Shown piece after piece: positions 35,340-43,427 of a stretch of 64,000 bases of DNA; positions within the stretch are counted from its first letter, which is position 1, and each line of letters opens with the position of its first letter. The DNA is from Chloroflexota bacterium (GTDB lineage: Bacteria > Chloroflexota > Anaerolineae > Aggregatilineales > J027). The DNA lies in NCBI GenBank assembly GCA_024434115.1, contig QMIT01000004.1, positions 403,073-467,072 of the forward strand. Direction: 5' to 3'. The notes below the pieces were generated by a model, which saw nothing but the letters and a program-made list of their open reading frames with translations, was not told where the DNA came from and did not search any database. Made by a program: the position numbers and the translations under genes.

Positions 35340-37232
35340 ATGAAAAATGCCCTCGGCGCATTTACATTTGTCCTGCACAGCCACCTACCCTATGCGCGTT
35401 TGGCGGGACGTTGGCCGCACGGCGAAGAATGGATTCACGAAGCCGCCAGCGAGACGTATATCCCCTTATTAAACGTACTCTACGATTTACGGGCCGAGGG
35501 CGTTCCCTACAAAATAACCATCGGCATCACCCCGGTGTTGGCTGAACAACTGGCCGATGCGGATGTGTGCGACCATCTGGACGAATACTTAGAAGATAAA
35601 ATCGCCCGTGCCAAACAGGACATCTTGCGTTTTCGAGGCGATCTATGGGAAGAGACTGCGCCGCACGGAGTCGAGCGCACCGAAGCCGAAGAAAGCAACC
35701 TGCCCCATATAGACCGCGAGGCCGTCGAAGAAGCCTTTATGGAATCGGAGGCGATTGAAGAAGCCAAAGAGCTTGCCGGGGAAATGGGCGCTGAAATTCC
35801 TGCGGAGAAAGTTGCCCCCGAAAAGCCATGGTGGGTCGGCCACAAACATCTTGAATCATTGGCAGAATGGTATCTACATTATTACGAAACCATCAAGGAT
35901 TCATTTGACCGTAAATATCGTCGTGACATCATTGGGGCATTCCGTCAACTACAGGACGAAGGCTATATCGAAATTATCACCTGTGCCGCGACACATGGCT
36001 ATTTGCCCTTACTCGGTACGGATGCTGCCATTCGTGGTCAACTGCACACAGGCGTCACCAGCTATCAACGGCTGTTTGGTCGCAATCCACGCGGCATCTG
36101 GCTACCTGAATGTGCCTATCGTCCGGCCTATTATGACCAAAATGGCAAAATCCGCCCCGGTATCGAGAAATTCCTTGCCGCCGAGGGTATCAGCGTCTTT
36201 TTCAGTGAAACCCATCTGGTCACAGGCGGTGCTCCGGTCGGTGTGGCGGCGGGTGAAATCATCGGGCCGTATGGCGCAATTAAACGCCGCTACCTAATCC
36301 CCATGTCCGAAGTCCCTGCCCCGGATTTTCAAGCGACCACCTTTGAACCGTATTACGTCAGCGACACCACCTCCGGCATGAACGCCGAAGACCACAGCAG
36401 TGTAGCGGTGATTGGCCGCAACAACGAAACGGGTCAACAGGTATGGTCAGCCACTGTCGGGTATCCCGGCGACTTCGACTATCGTGAATTTCACCGCAAA
36501 GATAGTGTCAGCGGCCTGCAATATTGGCGAGTGACGGGCAATACGGTGGATTTGGGCGAGAAAGATTTTTATCACCCCGATTGGGCCGAGGGCAAGCTCA
36601 AATCGCACGCCGCCGACTTCGTGGGTTTGGTGGAGCGCATTTTGACGGCATGGCGCGACAATGGCAATGATTATGGCCTCATCGCCAGCAACTATGACAC
36701 CGAGCTATTTGGGCATTGGTGGTTCGAAGGCGTGGACTGGATTAAAGAAGTGCTGCGCGGCCTCGCCAAAAGTAAAGTGGTGGATTTAGTGACCGCCCCT
36801 CAATACGTGGAAGAGCACCCCCCTAAACAAATCTTGCACCTCCCTGAAGGCAGTTGGGGCGCGGGGGGCACGCATTTCACATGGAATAACATCGAGGTCA
36901 ATTGGATGTGGCCGCCTATTCACGAGGCCGAACAGCGCATGACCCGGCTGGCGAATCGCCATAAAGCTGACTGGGACAGCGAGAACCTTCGCAAAACGCT
37001 GAATCAGGCTGCCCGCGAATTACTATTGGCAGAAAGTTCGGACTGGCCTTTCTTGGTTACAACCGGACAGGCCCGCAATTATGCTATCCAGCGGTTTAGC
37101 CAGCACATGGAACGCTTCCGTAAATTGTGTGAGAGCGTTGAAGCCGGGCAACCCGATGGCAACCTTACCGAAGAATACTGGCAATTGGACAAACTGTATC
37201 CCAATATTGATTACCGATGGTGGTGCGAATAG
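35340..37232 (+). CDS. GH57 1,4-alpha-glucan branching enzyme
   Basis: 630 aa. The GH57 start FVLHSHLPYARL, catalytic nucleophile Glu257 in WLPECAYRP and acid/base Asp453 in YDTELFGHWW are present. The C-terminal helical region (~530-630) carries WPFLVTTGQARNYA, typical of archaeal-type branching enzymes. A Glu/Ala-rich helical insertion (~103-165) is longer than usual. It forms alpha-1,6 branches in glycogen-like glucans. A HicB-like gene and ubiE follow within 10 nt and 0 nt. Confidence 0.93.
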   Translation: MKNALGAFTFVLHSHLPYARLAGRWPHGEEWIHEAASETYIPLLNVLYDLRAEGVPYKITIGITPVLAEQLADADVCDHLDEYLEDKIARAKQDILRFRGDLWEETAPHGVERTEAEESNLPHIDREAVEEAFMESEAIEEAKELAGEMGAEIPAEKVAPEKPWWVGHKHLESLAEWYLHYYETIKDSFDRKYRRDIIGAFRQLQDEGYIEIITCAATHGYLPLLGTDAAIRGQLHTGVTSYQRLFGRNPRGIWLPECAYRPAYYDQNGKIRPGIEKFLAAEGISVFFSETHLVTGGAPVGVAAGEIIGPYGAIKRRYLIPMSEVPAPDFQATTFEPYYVSDTTSGMNAEDHSSVAVIGRNNETGQQVWSATVGYPGDFDYREFHRKDSVSGLQYWRVTGNTVDLGEKDFYHPDWAEGKLKSHAADFVGLVERILTAWRDNGNDYGLIASNYDTELFGHWWFEGVDWIKEVLRGLAKSKVVDLVTAPQYVEEHPPKQILHLPEGSWGAGGTHFTWNNIEVNWMWPPIHEAEQRMTRLANRHKADWDSENLRKTLNQAARELLLAESSDWPFLVTTGQARNYAIQRFSQHMERFRKLCESVEAGQPDGNLTEEYWQLDKLYPNIDYRWWCE

Positions 37233-37242
37233 GGAGTTTGAT

Positions 37243-37440
37243 ATGCAAGATACGCTCCATTTCCATATTGAACGCTTCGACGATGATGGAGTTTATTATG
37301 TGGTCAGTGGGGTAGAAATTGCCCTCACGACGGACGGCGAAACACTTGAGGAAGCCTTACACAATCTACGTGAAGCGGTTGAACTCTATTTTGCAGGCGA
37401 TACTTTATTGGCACCACCCACGCTAAAAGTAACAATCTAA
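37243..37440 (+). CDS. HicB-like small protein (type II antitoxin-like, orphan)
   Basis: 65 aa. The HicB-type fold is visible: strands LHFHIERF, YYVVSGVEIALTTDG and the family segment TLEEALHNLREAVELYF. There is no adjacent HicA toxin. The ATG at 37243 follows AGGGAG; a longer frame from 37081 lies inside the GH57 gene. The stop abuts the ubiE ATG (TAA-ATG). It could be a stand-alone HicB-like regulator or UPF0150-type protein. Confidence 0.75.
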   Translation: MQDTLHFHIERFDDDGVYYVVSGVEIALTTDGETLEEALHNLREAVELYFAGDTLLAPPTLKVTI

Positions 37441-38139
37441 ATGACAACATCAGATAAAGCGCATGTACAGGGGATGTTTGGGCGGATTGCTCCCCGCTAT
37501 GATTTGATGAACCGCCTGATGACATTTGGGCGAGATAAAAGCTGGCGCAAGTTTGTTGTCCAACAAGCCCATATCCCCCCGCAAGGCCATGTCTTGGATA
37601 TTGCCGCCGGAACAGGCGACATCGCGTTTGAGGTGCGTCGCCAATACCCCAGCGCTACGGTCATCGCGGCGGATTTCGCCCTACCGATGATGGTTGTCGG
37701 ACAAAAGCGTACCAATGGCTCTACGGTGGATTGGTTAGGAGCAAACGCATTGGCTCTGCCCTTCCCGGACAGTACATTTGACGCAGTAGTGAGTGGTTTC
37801 CTGTTCCGCAATGTGCCCGATATTGATGCGGCCCTACGGGAACAATGGCGGATTTTGAAACCCGGCGGCTATCTGGTCACACTCGATACCAGCCCACCCC
37901 CGAAAAATCTGCTGCGGCCTTTTATCAACATCCACCTGAAATATGTGATTCCAACAGTGGGCAAATTGATTTCGGGCGACAGCAGTGCCTATCGTTATCT
38001 GCCCCAAAGCACATTGGAATTTAAGACGCCAGAGGCCCTTGCCGAACGGATTCGTGGAGCAGGGTTTCAACAGGTGGGCTATCAAAATTTTATGCTCAAA
38101 ACCATTGCCGTCCATTGGGGACAAAAACCACTAGACTGA
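37441..38139 (+). CDS. ubiE: UbiE/MenG demethylmenaquinone methyltransferase
   Basis: 232 aa. The MFGRIAPRYDLMNRLMTFG start, SAM-binding DIAAGTGDIAFE, FRNVPD and LKPGGYLVTLD are classic UbiE/COQ5 features. It performs the last C-methylation of menaquinone. The start lies directly at the end of the HicB-like gene, which implies coupling. Menaquinone use would fit the respiratory cytochromes in this window. Confidence 0.94.
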   Translation: MTTSDKAHVQGMFGRIAPRYDLMNRLMTFGRDKSWRKFVVQQAHIPPQGHVLDIAAGTGDIAFEVRRQYPSATVIAADFALPMMVVGQKRTNGSTVDWLGANALALPFPDSTFDAVVSGFLFRNVPDIDAALREQWRILKPGGYLVTLDTSPPPKNLLRPFINIHLKYVIPTVGKLISGDSSAYRYLPQSTLEFKTPEALAERIRGAGFQQVGYQNFMLKTIAVHWGQKPLD

Positions 38140-38201
38140 CAGGCTAGAGTCCCGATCTTAGAAGACAGTGCCTTTTGTCCTCAAAATGAGGTTAAAAAAT
38201 T

Positions 38202-38230
38202 TTGACAGTCCCCCTGAGATTCCGTAAAAT
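38202..38230 (+). promoter_or_regulatory. sigma70 consensus promoter of the EF-G-like gene
   Basis: TTGACA (38202-38207), 17-nt spacer, TAAAAT (38225-38230), 95 nt before the ATG at 38325. Confidence 0.8.
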
Positions 38231-38324
38231 CCAGACAAATGCTTTGTGAAGATGCCCCCCTATAAGCTCATCTTCCAAACCAGCAATAGTAAGCTCTTTA
38301 AAAGTATTGAAGGGTCAAACCATT

Positions 38325-40409
38325 ATGAGGGATTACAACTCAGAATCCATCCGAAATATCACGTTAGCTGGACATCAAGGAGCGGGAAAAACCATGCTGG
38401 TGGAGAGCCTGTTGTTTCATTCAGGCGCCACCAATCGCATGGGTAAAATAGAGGACGGAAGCACCGTCTCCGACTTTGATGATGATGAACGTGAACGTCA
38501 GTTAAGTATCAACACCGCGCTTGTCCCCGTTGAATTTGGCGACTGTAAAATCAATATTCTTGACACCCCCGGTTTTACCGATTTTCAAGGCGAAGTTCAG
38601 CAGGCCATTCGCAGCACCGATGCCGTTGTGGTCGTGGTAGACGCGGTAGCTGGCCCCGAAGTCGGCACCGAAATGGCCTTCCAATATGCTGTAGATTTTA
38701 ATCAACCTGTGATGGTTGTCATCAACAAAATGGATCGGGAAAACGCCAATTTTAACCGCACCCTAGAAGCCCTGCGTGAGCGCTTCCCCGAACGAAAATT
38801 TATCCCGGTGATTTTGCCCTTTGGTGAACAGTCCAATTTCAAGGGTGTGCTGAATGCTGTTACCCAAAAGCTCTATATGGGTAAAGGCGACAAAGGCGAT
38901 GCAGTGCCAGCCGATTTAGCAGATATGCTGCAAGAAGCACATTTGGCCGTAGTTGAAGCTGCCGCCGAAGCCGACGACGCCTATATTGAAAAATATTTCG
39001 AGACCAACGAACTCAGCTTTGATGAAATCCGCGATGGGATGCGTAAAGCCGCCCGTAACGCCGACCTTGCCACCACCCCCGTCTTTGTGACCAGCGGAAC
39101 GGCTGCTGTCGGTATTGTGCCCCTATTAGAAGCGCTCACGGTTTATGTTCAGCCCTCCACCGGACGGCGTGTCAGCACCAAGACTGACCTTGAATCAAAC
39201 GAAATCGAGTTTGTGAACCCGCCCCAAAGTGACAGCGGCCCGTTTTTGGCCTATGTATTCAAGAGTTCAACTGACAAGTTCGGAACGCTAACCTATTTCC
39301 GTATCTTCTCCGGTTCAGTCAAGGGCAACGACACTGTTTGGAATCCGAACACCCAACAAGAAGAACGCTTGGGTCAGTTGTTGTTGATGCGCGGCAAAGA
39401 GCAAATTCCAGTAGATGCCCTGCACGCGGGTGACATTGGCGCGGTTGCCAAACTCAAGAACACCTACACAGGCAACACTTTGACTACCAAAGCCTTTGGG
39501 CGTTTTGTACCGGGACCAAAATTCCCTGCTCCGGTCTATGCGGTGGCCGTCCACCCCAAGACGCAGGCCGACAGCGCCAAGATTGCAACCGTTTTGGCCT
39601 CACTTTGTCAGGGCGACCAAACGCTAAAATGGCGACAAGACGCTGCAACCAAACAAGTTGTGTTTGAAGGCATGGGCAGCGTGCAAATTGATATTGCCCT
39701 CAAACGCGCCGAACGTCTCGGCTGTGCCATGACCATTGAAGTGCCCAAAGTGCCCTATCAGGAAACCATTACCAAGAAAGCCCAGTCGGTCTATCGCCAC
39801 AAGAAACAAACGGGCGGTGCGGGTCAATTTGCCGAAGTGCATCTGCGGGTCGAACCGATCCCGGCGGAAAACGGCTTTGAGTTCAAGAGCGAGATTGTCG
39901 GCGGGTCAATTTCCGGCCCATTCGTCCAGAGTACCGAAAAAGGTGTGCGCCAAAACTTGAACAATGGCGTCATTGCAGGCTACCCGATTGTAGGTGTCAA
40001 AGCCGTCGTGTTTGATGGCAAAGAACACCCGGTAGACTCCAAAGACATCGCCTTCCAAGTCGCAGGCCGTGAATCCTTTAAGGATGCCTTCAAACAGGCT
40101 GGCCCAGTTCTCTTGGAACCAATTGTGAATGTGCGTGTGACCGTGCCGGAAGAAAACACGGGCGACATTATGAGCGACATGACCACCCGACGTGGACGTG
40201 TACAGGGGATGGATACCGTAGCCGGACGCACGATTATCAATGCGACGGTGCCACATGCCGAGATGCTACGTTATTCCAACGACCTGCGCTCCATGACAGG
40301 CGGACGTGGAATTTTCACAATGGAATTTAGCCATTATGAAACCATGCCGAGCAATCTGGCAGCGGATGTCATTGCGCAGCACAAAGCCACCGAACACGAA
40401 GACGAATAG
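38325..40409 (+). CDS. Elongation factor G-like GTPase (EF-G2 type)
   Basis: 694 aa with all five EF-G domains. G1 GHQGAGKT, G3 DTPGFTDF and G4 NKMD are present; the switch I region is ERERQLSIN instead of the EF-G ERGITI. Domain IV has YQETI and KKQTGGAGQFAEV; domain V has RSMTGGRGIFTMEF. These changes fit EF-G paralogues (EF-G2) rather than canonical FusA; GTPase-driven ribosome translocation or another role is possible. ATG 38325 has AAGGG at 10 nt; the TTG at 38307 is less likely. Confidence 0.9.
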   Translation: MRDYNSESIRNITLAGHQGAGKTMLVESLLFHSGATNRMGKIEDGSTVSDFDDDERERQLSINTALVPVEFGDCKINILDTPGFTDFQGEVQQAIRSTDAVVVVVDAVAGPEVGTEMAFQYAVDFNQPVMVVINKMDRENANFNRTLEALRERFPERKFIPVILPFGEQSNFKGVLNAVTQKLYMGKGDKGDAVPADLADMLQEAHLAVVEAAAEADDAYIEKYFETNELSFDEIRDGMRKAARNADLATTPVFVTSGTAAVGIVPLLEALTVYVQPSTGRRVSTKTDLESNEIEFVNPPQSDSGPFLAYVFKSSTDKFGTLTYFRIFSGSVKGNDTVWNPNTQQEERLGQLLLMRGKEQIPVDALHAGDIGAVAKLKNTYTGNTLTTKAFGRFVPGPKFPAPVYAVAVHPKTQADSAKIATVLASLCQGDQTLKWRQDAATKQVVFEGMGSVQIDIALKRAERLGCAMTIEVPKVPYQETITKKAQSVYRHKKQTGGAGQFAEVHLRVEPIPAENGFEFKSEIVGGSISGPFVQSTEKGVRQNLNNGVIAGYPIVGVKAVVFDGKEHPVDSKDIAFQVAGRESFKDAFKQAGPVLLEPIVNVRVTVPEENTGDIMSDMTTRRGRVQGMDTVAGRTIINATVPHAEMLRYSNDLRSMTGGRGIFTMEFSHYETMPSNLAADVIAQHKATEHEDE

Positions 40410-40431
40410 ATCTAAATTCATAAATTTTTGC

Positions 40432-40463
40432 ATAGGGCGGGCCACCAAACCGCCCTATTTTTT
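40432..40463 (+). terminator. Rho-independent terminator
   Basis: Perfect 9-bp stem ATAGGGCGG (40432-40440) and CCGCCCTAT (40450-40458) with 9-nt loop, then TTTTT. Between the EF-G-like gene and the atp operon. Confidence 0.92.
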
Positions 40464-40494
40464 GGAAATTGATGACAAACTGCACATGAATTTT

Positions 40495-40523
40495 TTGACA
40501 ACCATCCTCCGTCTTGGTAAATT
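40495..40523 (+). promoter_or_regulatory. Promoter of the F0 ATP synthase operon
   Basis: TTGACA (40495-40500), 17-nt spacer, TAAATT (40518-40523), 35 nt before the atpI-like ATG. Confidence 0.8.
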
Positions 40524-40558
40524 TGTGAAGTACGGCGCAAGTGACACCCAACGAATCT

Positions 40559-40819
40559 ATGAGCAAGCCAAAACGTAAGGATTATTTCATCAATCTAGGG
40601 TTGGCGGCTCTAGCAGGATTAAGCGGCTGTATCTCAATCATCGTGTTGATGGTTGGGATCGCGTTAGGAATCTTGCTTGATTCGCGGGTGTTCGACAGCA
40701 CGCCACTCTTCACAATTCTGTGCATTGTGGGAAGTGTGCCGATCAGTTTATTGACCATGTTGGTCATCGCCATCCGGTCTGCTAAGACAATTGAAAAACG
40801 GCAATACGGCAAATCTTAA
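40559..40819 (+). CDS. AtpI/AtpQ-like small membrane protein
   Basis: 86 aa with two TM helices (~15-40 and ~50-75), basic N-terminus and C-terminus, and a GIALGILLDSR segment like the AtpI family first helix. These proteins help assemble the c-ring or supply Mg2+ to the ATP synthase. The ATG at 40559 is chosen over a GTG at 40541. It leads the F0 operon, immediately upstream of atpB. Confidence 0.75.
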   Translation: MSKPKRKDYFINLGLAALAGLSGCISIIVLMVGIALGILLDSRVFDSTPLFTILCIVGSVPISLLTMLVIAIRSAKTIEKRQYGKS

Positions 40820-40895
40820 ACCGTGCCGCAGTTGTGCTATGCCGGGTGTTGTCAGGTAGTTGTATCGTCATCGTTTACACATAGGAGGAGTGCTT

Positions 40896-40925
40896 TTGCT
40901 CGGCTCAAAGAAAGGAGTCCGTTAA
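40896..40925 (+). CDS. Possible 9-codon leader ORF overlapping the atpB start
   Basis: TTG 40896 reads nine codons and stops at TAA 40923-40925, overlapping the atpB ATG by one nucleotide (TAATG). AGGAGG (40883-40888) lies 7 nt upstream of the TTG, whereas atpB has its own AAGGAG at 7 nt. A second strong ribosome site with no other client suggests a leader peptide or a reinitiation device, but it may be chance. Confidence 0.25.
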   Translation: MLGSKKGVR

Positions 40926-42202
40926 TGAGTCACGGACATGATGATCACGGTCACGCCGCGTCATCAGGAGCAGTAAACCCCGTCGCAACGAAGGGTTGCT
41001 TATATTTATTAATTGGGTTAGCTATTGCAGCATTGGCCTGCGGTGCATTGCCATATTATGTGCTTCCCAAACTGGGATATGGAATCGCCGTGCCAGTCAT
41101 CACCATCTTTGGTGAACCGTTGGCGAAGGAAAAGTTCCAAATCCTCGGCTTTAATATCACCAACACGGCCCTTGCGCTGGTTTTGGTTGACATCATTGTC
41201 TTGGCGATAGCCTTCGCGTTGCGTAATCCCCAACGAGTCCCCAAGGGTTTTCAAGGTGGTTTCGAACTGATTGTGGATTACCTGTATGGTGTCACCAAAA
41301 ACGTGGTTGGCCCCAAGGATGCCCGCAAGATTTTCCCCCTCATTGCTACCTTCTTCATCGTAGTGCTAACCGCCAACTGGACAAAACTCTTGCCGGGTTT
41401 TGAAACCATTGGTGCGCTTCACTGTGCAGAGTCCAGTGATTTAGTCACCATGAGCGGCTATCCCATTCACGCTGAAGACAAAGATTTGCCATTTGAAGGC
41501 TCCATCTTCTCCAACATCTACCTTTTGAAGGTCGAAGAAGGGCTAGACTCAGGTGAAAAAGCTACGCCTGAAGGCTATGAAGAATGCGAAGCCAAATATT
41601 TCGGCCTCGTCCATGCCGAAGAAGAACCGCATGACGAAGAAGCCATAACCACTGAAGGCGAGACGCCAACCGGTGAAGGCGAAAATGCTGAAGCTACAGC
41701 CGAAGGTGGTGAGGAGGGAGCAGCAGCGGAAGAAGAACATGTCTATTCCGAAGCCGCTGACCGTTTGGTCGTGACCCCCTTCCTACGCGGTGCTGCTACC
41801 GACCTGAACTTCACATTGGCCTTGGCGATTATTGCCATGTTCGCGGTGCAATATTACGGTGTGCAAAAATTGGGCTTGGGATACTTCTCCAAGTTCGTGA
41901 ACTTGCCTGCACTGGGGAATATGAGCAAGAAACCAATGGGCCTGATGGATTTTGTCGTCGGGTTGTTGGAAGTGCTGTCTGAAGTCTCCAAGATTATCAG
42001 TTTTGCCTTCCGTCTTTTCGGCGTTATCTTCGCGGGCGGTATTCTGTTGATTGTGGCGACATTCCTGACGGGCGCGTTGGCCCCCGCCGCCGTCTATGGC
42101 ATAGAGTTTTTCATCGGCGCGATTCAAGCGTTTGTGTTCTTCATTCTGCCTCTGGTATTGATCAATCTTGCGATGGTCTCCCACCACGGTGATGACCATT
42201 AA
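40925..42202 (+). CDS. atpB: F0F1 ATP synthase subunit a
   Basis: 425 aa, long for this subunit. His-rich N-terminus (MSHGHDDHGH), TM1, then the stator-type helices; conserved Arg363 in AFRLFGVIFAG faces the c-ring, and the last helix is FVFFILPLVLINLAM. A non-homologous hydrophilic, Glu/Ala-rich insertion (~190-275) separates the TM segments. The ATG at 40925 has AAGGAG at 7 nt; an upstream frame from 40823 is an unlikely extension. With atpE and atpF it makes the membrane rotor-stator path for ions. Confidence 0.95.
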   Translation: MSHGHDDHGHAASSGAVNPVATKGCLYLLIGLAIAALACGALPYYVLPKLGYGIAVPVITIFGEPLAKEKFQILGFNITNTALALVLVDIIVLAIAFALRNPQRVPKGFQGGFELIVDYLYGVTKNVVGPKDARKIFPLIATFFIVVLTANWTKLLPGFETIGALHCAESSDLVTMSGYPIHAEDKDLPFEGSIFSNIYLLKVEEGLDSGEKATPEGYEECEAKYFGLVHAEEEPHDEEAITTEGETPTGEGENAEATAEGGEEGAAAEEEHVYSEAADRLVVTPFLRGAATDLNFTLALAIIAMFAVQYYGVQKLGLGYFSKFVNLPALGNMSKKPMGLMDFVVGLLEVLSEVSKIISFAFRLFGVIFAGGILLIVATFLTGALAPAAVYGIEFFIGAIQAFVFFILPLVLINLAMVSHHGDDH

Positions 42203-42210
42203 ATCTATAG

Positions 42211-42477
<267 letters not shown>

Positions 42478-42505
42478 TCCCCTACAGGAGGCTGAGAAAA
42501 GGCAC

Positions 42506-43207
42506 ATGGATGCGTTAGGTATTAATATTGGGTTTCTAATTGCCCAAATCATCAACTTCGGCGTGATCTTTTTCCTGTTGCGTAAGTTTGTATGGGGCAA
42601 ATTGTTAGACACAATTGATCAACGCCGTGCAGACATCGAAAAGGGTCTGGAAGACGCCCGTATCGCCGCTGAAGCTCGTGCTAATGCGGAAAAAGAAGCG
42701 GAAAACATCAAGGCTGCTGCCCGTGCCGAAGCCCAGAAGATTGTGGCCGATGCGCGTGGTCGTGGTGAAGAAGCAGGCAACGACGTGCTGGCAAAAGCTA
42801 ACACCGACGCCGAAGCAATTCGCAGTGAAGCCCGTATCAAGGCCGAAGAAGAACGTTCACAATTACTGTCCGACATGCGCGGTCAGGTGATCTCGTTGGC
42901 GATGGCCGCCGCGAACCGTCTGATCGGTGAAAGCATTGACGAAAAGAAGCAGCAGCAAATCGTGACTGACTTCTTCAGCAAATCCCCCGAAAACGTTAAA
43001 GGTCTGGGTGCCAATATCGAAGTCGTCAGCGCCCTGCCCCTCAATGACAATGAGAAGAAAGACATTCTCTCCAAGACAGGCGCTTCCAATGCCGACTGGA
43101 AAGTTGATCCGGCGATCTTGGGTGGTCTCATCATCCGCGCAGGTGATAAGGTCGTGGATGGCAGCGTTCGCTCAGGTCTAAGCGCGTTGTCGGCTCGCCT
43201 GAACTAA
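42506..43207 (+). CDS. atpF: ATP synthase b subunit fused to a delta C-terminal domain
   Basis: 233 aa. A TM helix (~8-30) and a long Ala/Glu-rich helix (~35-150) are typical of subunit b. Residues ~165-233 match the delta/OSCP C-terminal domain: SALPLNDNEKKDIL, VDPAILGGLIIRAGDKVVDGS. The N-terminal F1-binding domain of delta is absent. The gene ends at a terminator and no atpA, atpG, atpD or atpC follow. A separate delta gene could exist with the F1 genes elsewhere. Confidence 0.9.
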   Translation: MDALGINIGFLIAQIINFGVIFFLLRKFVWGKLLDTIDQRRADIEKGLEDARIAAEARANAEKEAENIKAAARAEAQKIVADARGRGEEAGNDVLAKANTDAEAIRSEARIKAEEERSQLLSDMRGQVISLAMAAANRLIGESIDEKKQQQIVTDFFSKSPENVKGLGANIEVVSALPLNDNEKKDILSKTGASNADWKVDPAILGGLIIRAGDKVVDGSVRSGLSALSARLN

Positions 43208-43228
43208 TCACAAACTAACAAATATTCA

Positions 43229-43258
43229 AAAGGGCAATCCAAACGGGTTGTCCTTTTT
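43229..43258 (+). terminator. Rho-independent terminator closing the F0 operon
   Basis: A 12-bp stem with two wobbles, AAAGGGCAATCC (43229-43240) and GGGTTGTCCTTT (43245-43256), loop AAAC, then Ts. Confidence 0.85.
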
Positions 43259-43427
43259 GATTTTACTAGAAGTGCTTTAGCACACTTTCCAAACCCTAAC
43301 GGTCAAGCAAAATCCTCTTCATATAATCCACAGCCATTTAAGCGTAACTGTAGTTACGCTAACGCATATCCATTATATAAATACTAAACATAGACCGTGT
43401 GTTCTAGGGATGAAACAAGGGGTTACT

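Noticed and set aside
35105..35545. 146-codon plus-strand frame running into the GH57 gene
   Set aside because: Its 5' part matches the glycosyltransferase remnant, but the rest lies in the wrong frame of GH57.
37081..37242. Longer HicB-like start
   Set aside because: This part lies inside GH57 coding sequence; the ATG at 37243 has a ribosome site and matches the fold.
40823..40924. N-terminal extension of AtpB by 34 residues
   Set aside because: The extension is Cys/Arg/Ser-rich and covers promoter-like leader DNA; ATG 40925 has a well-placed AAGGAG.
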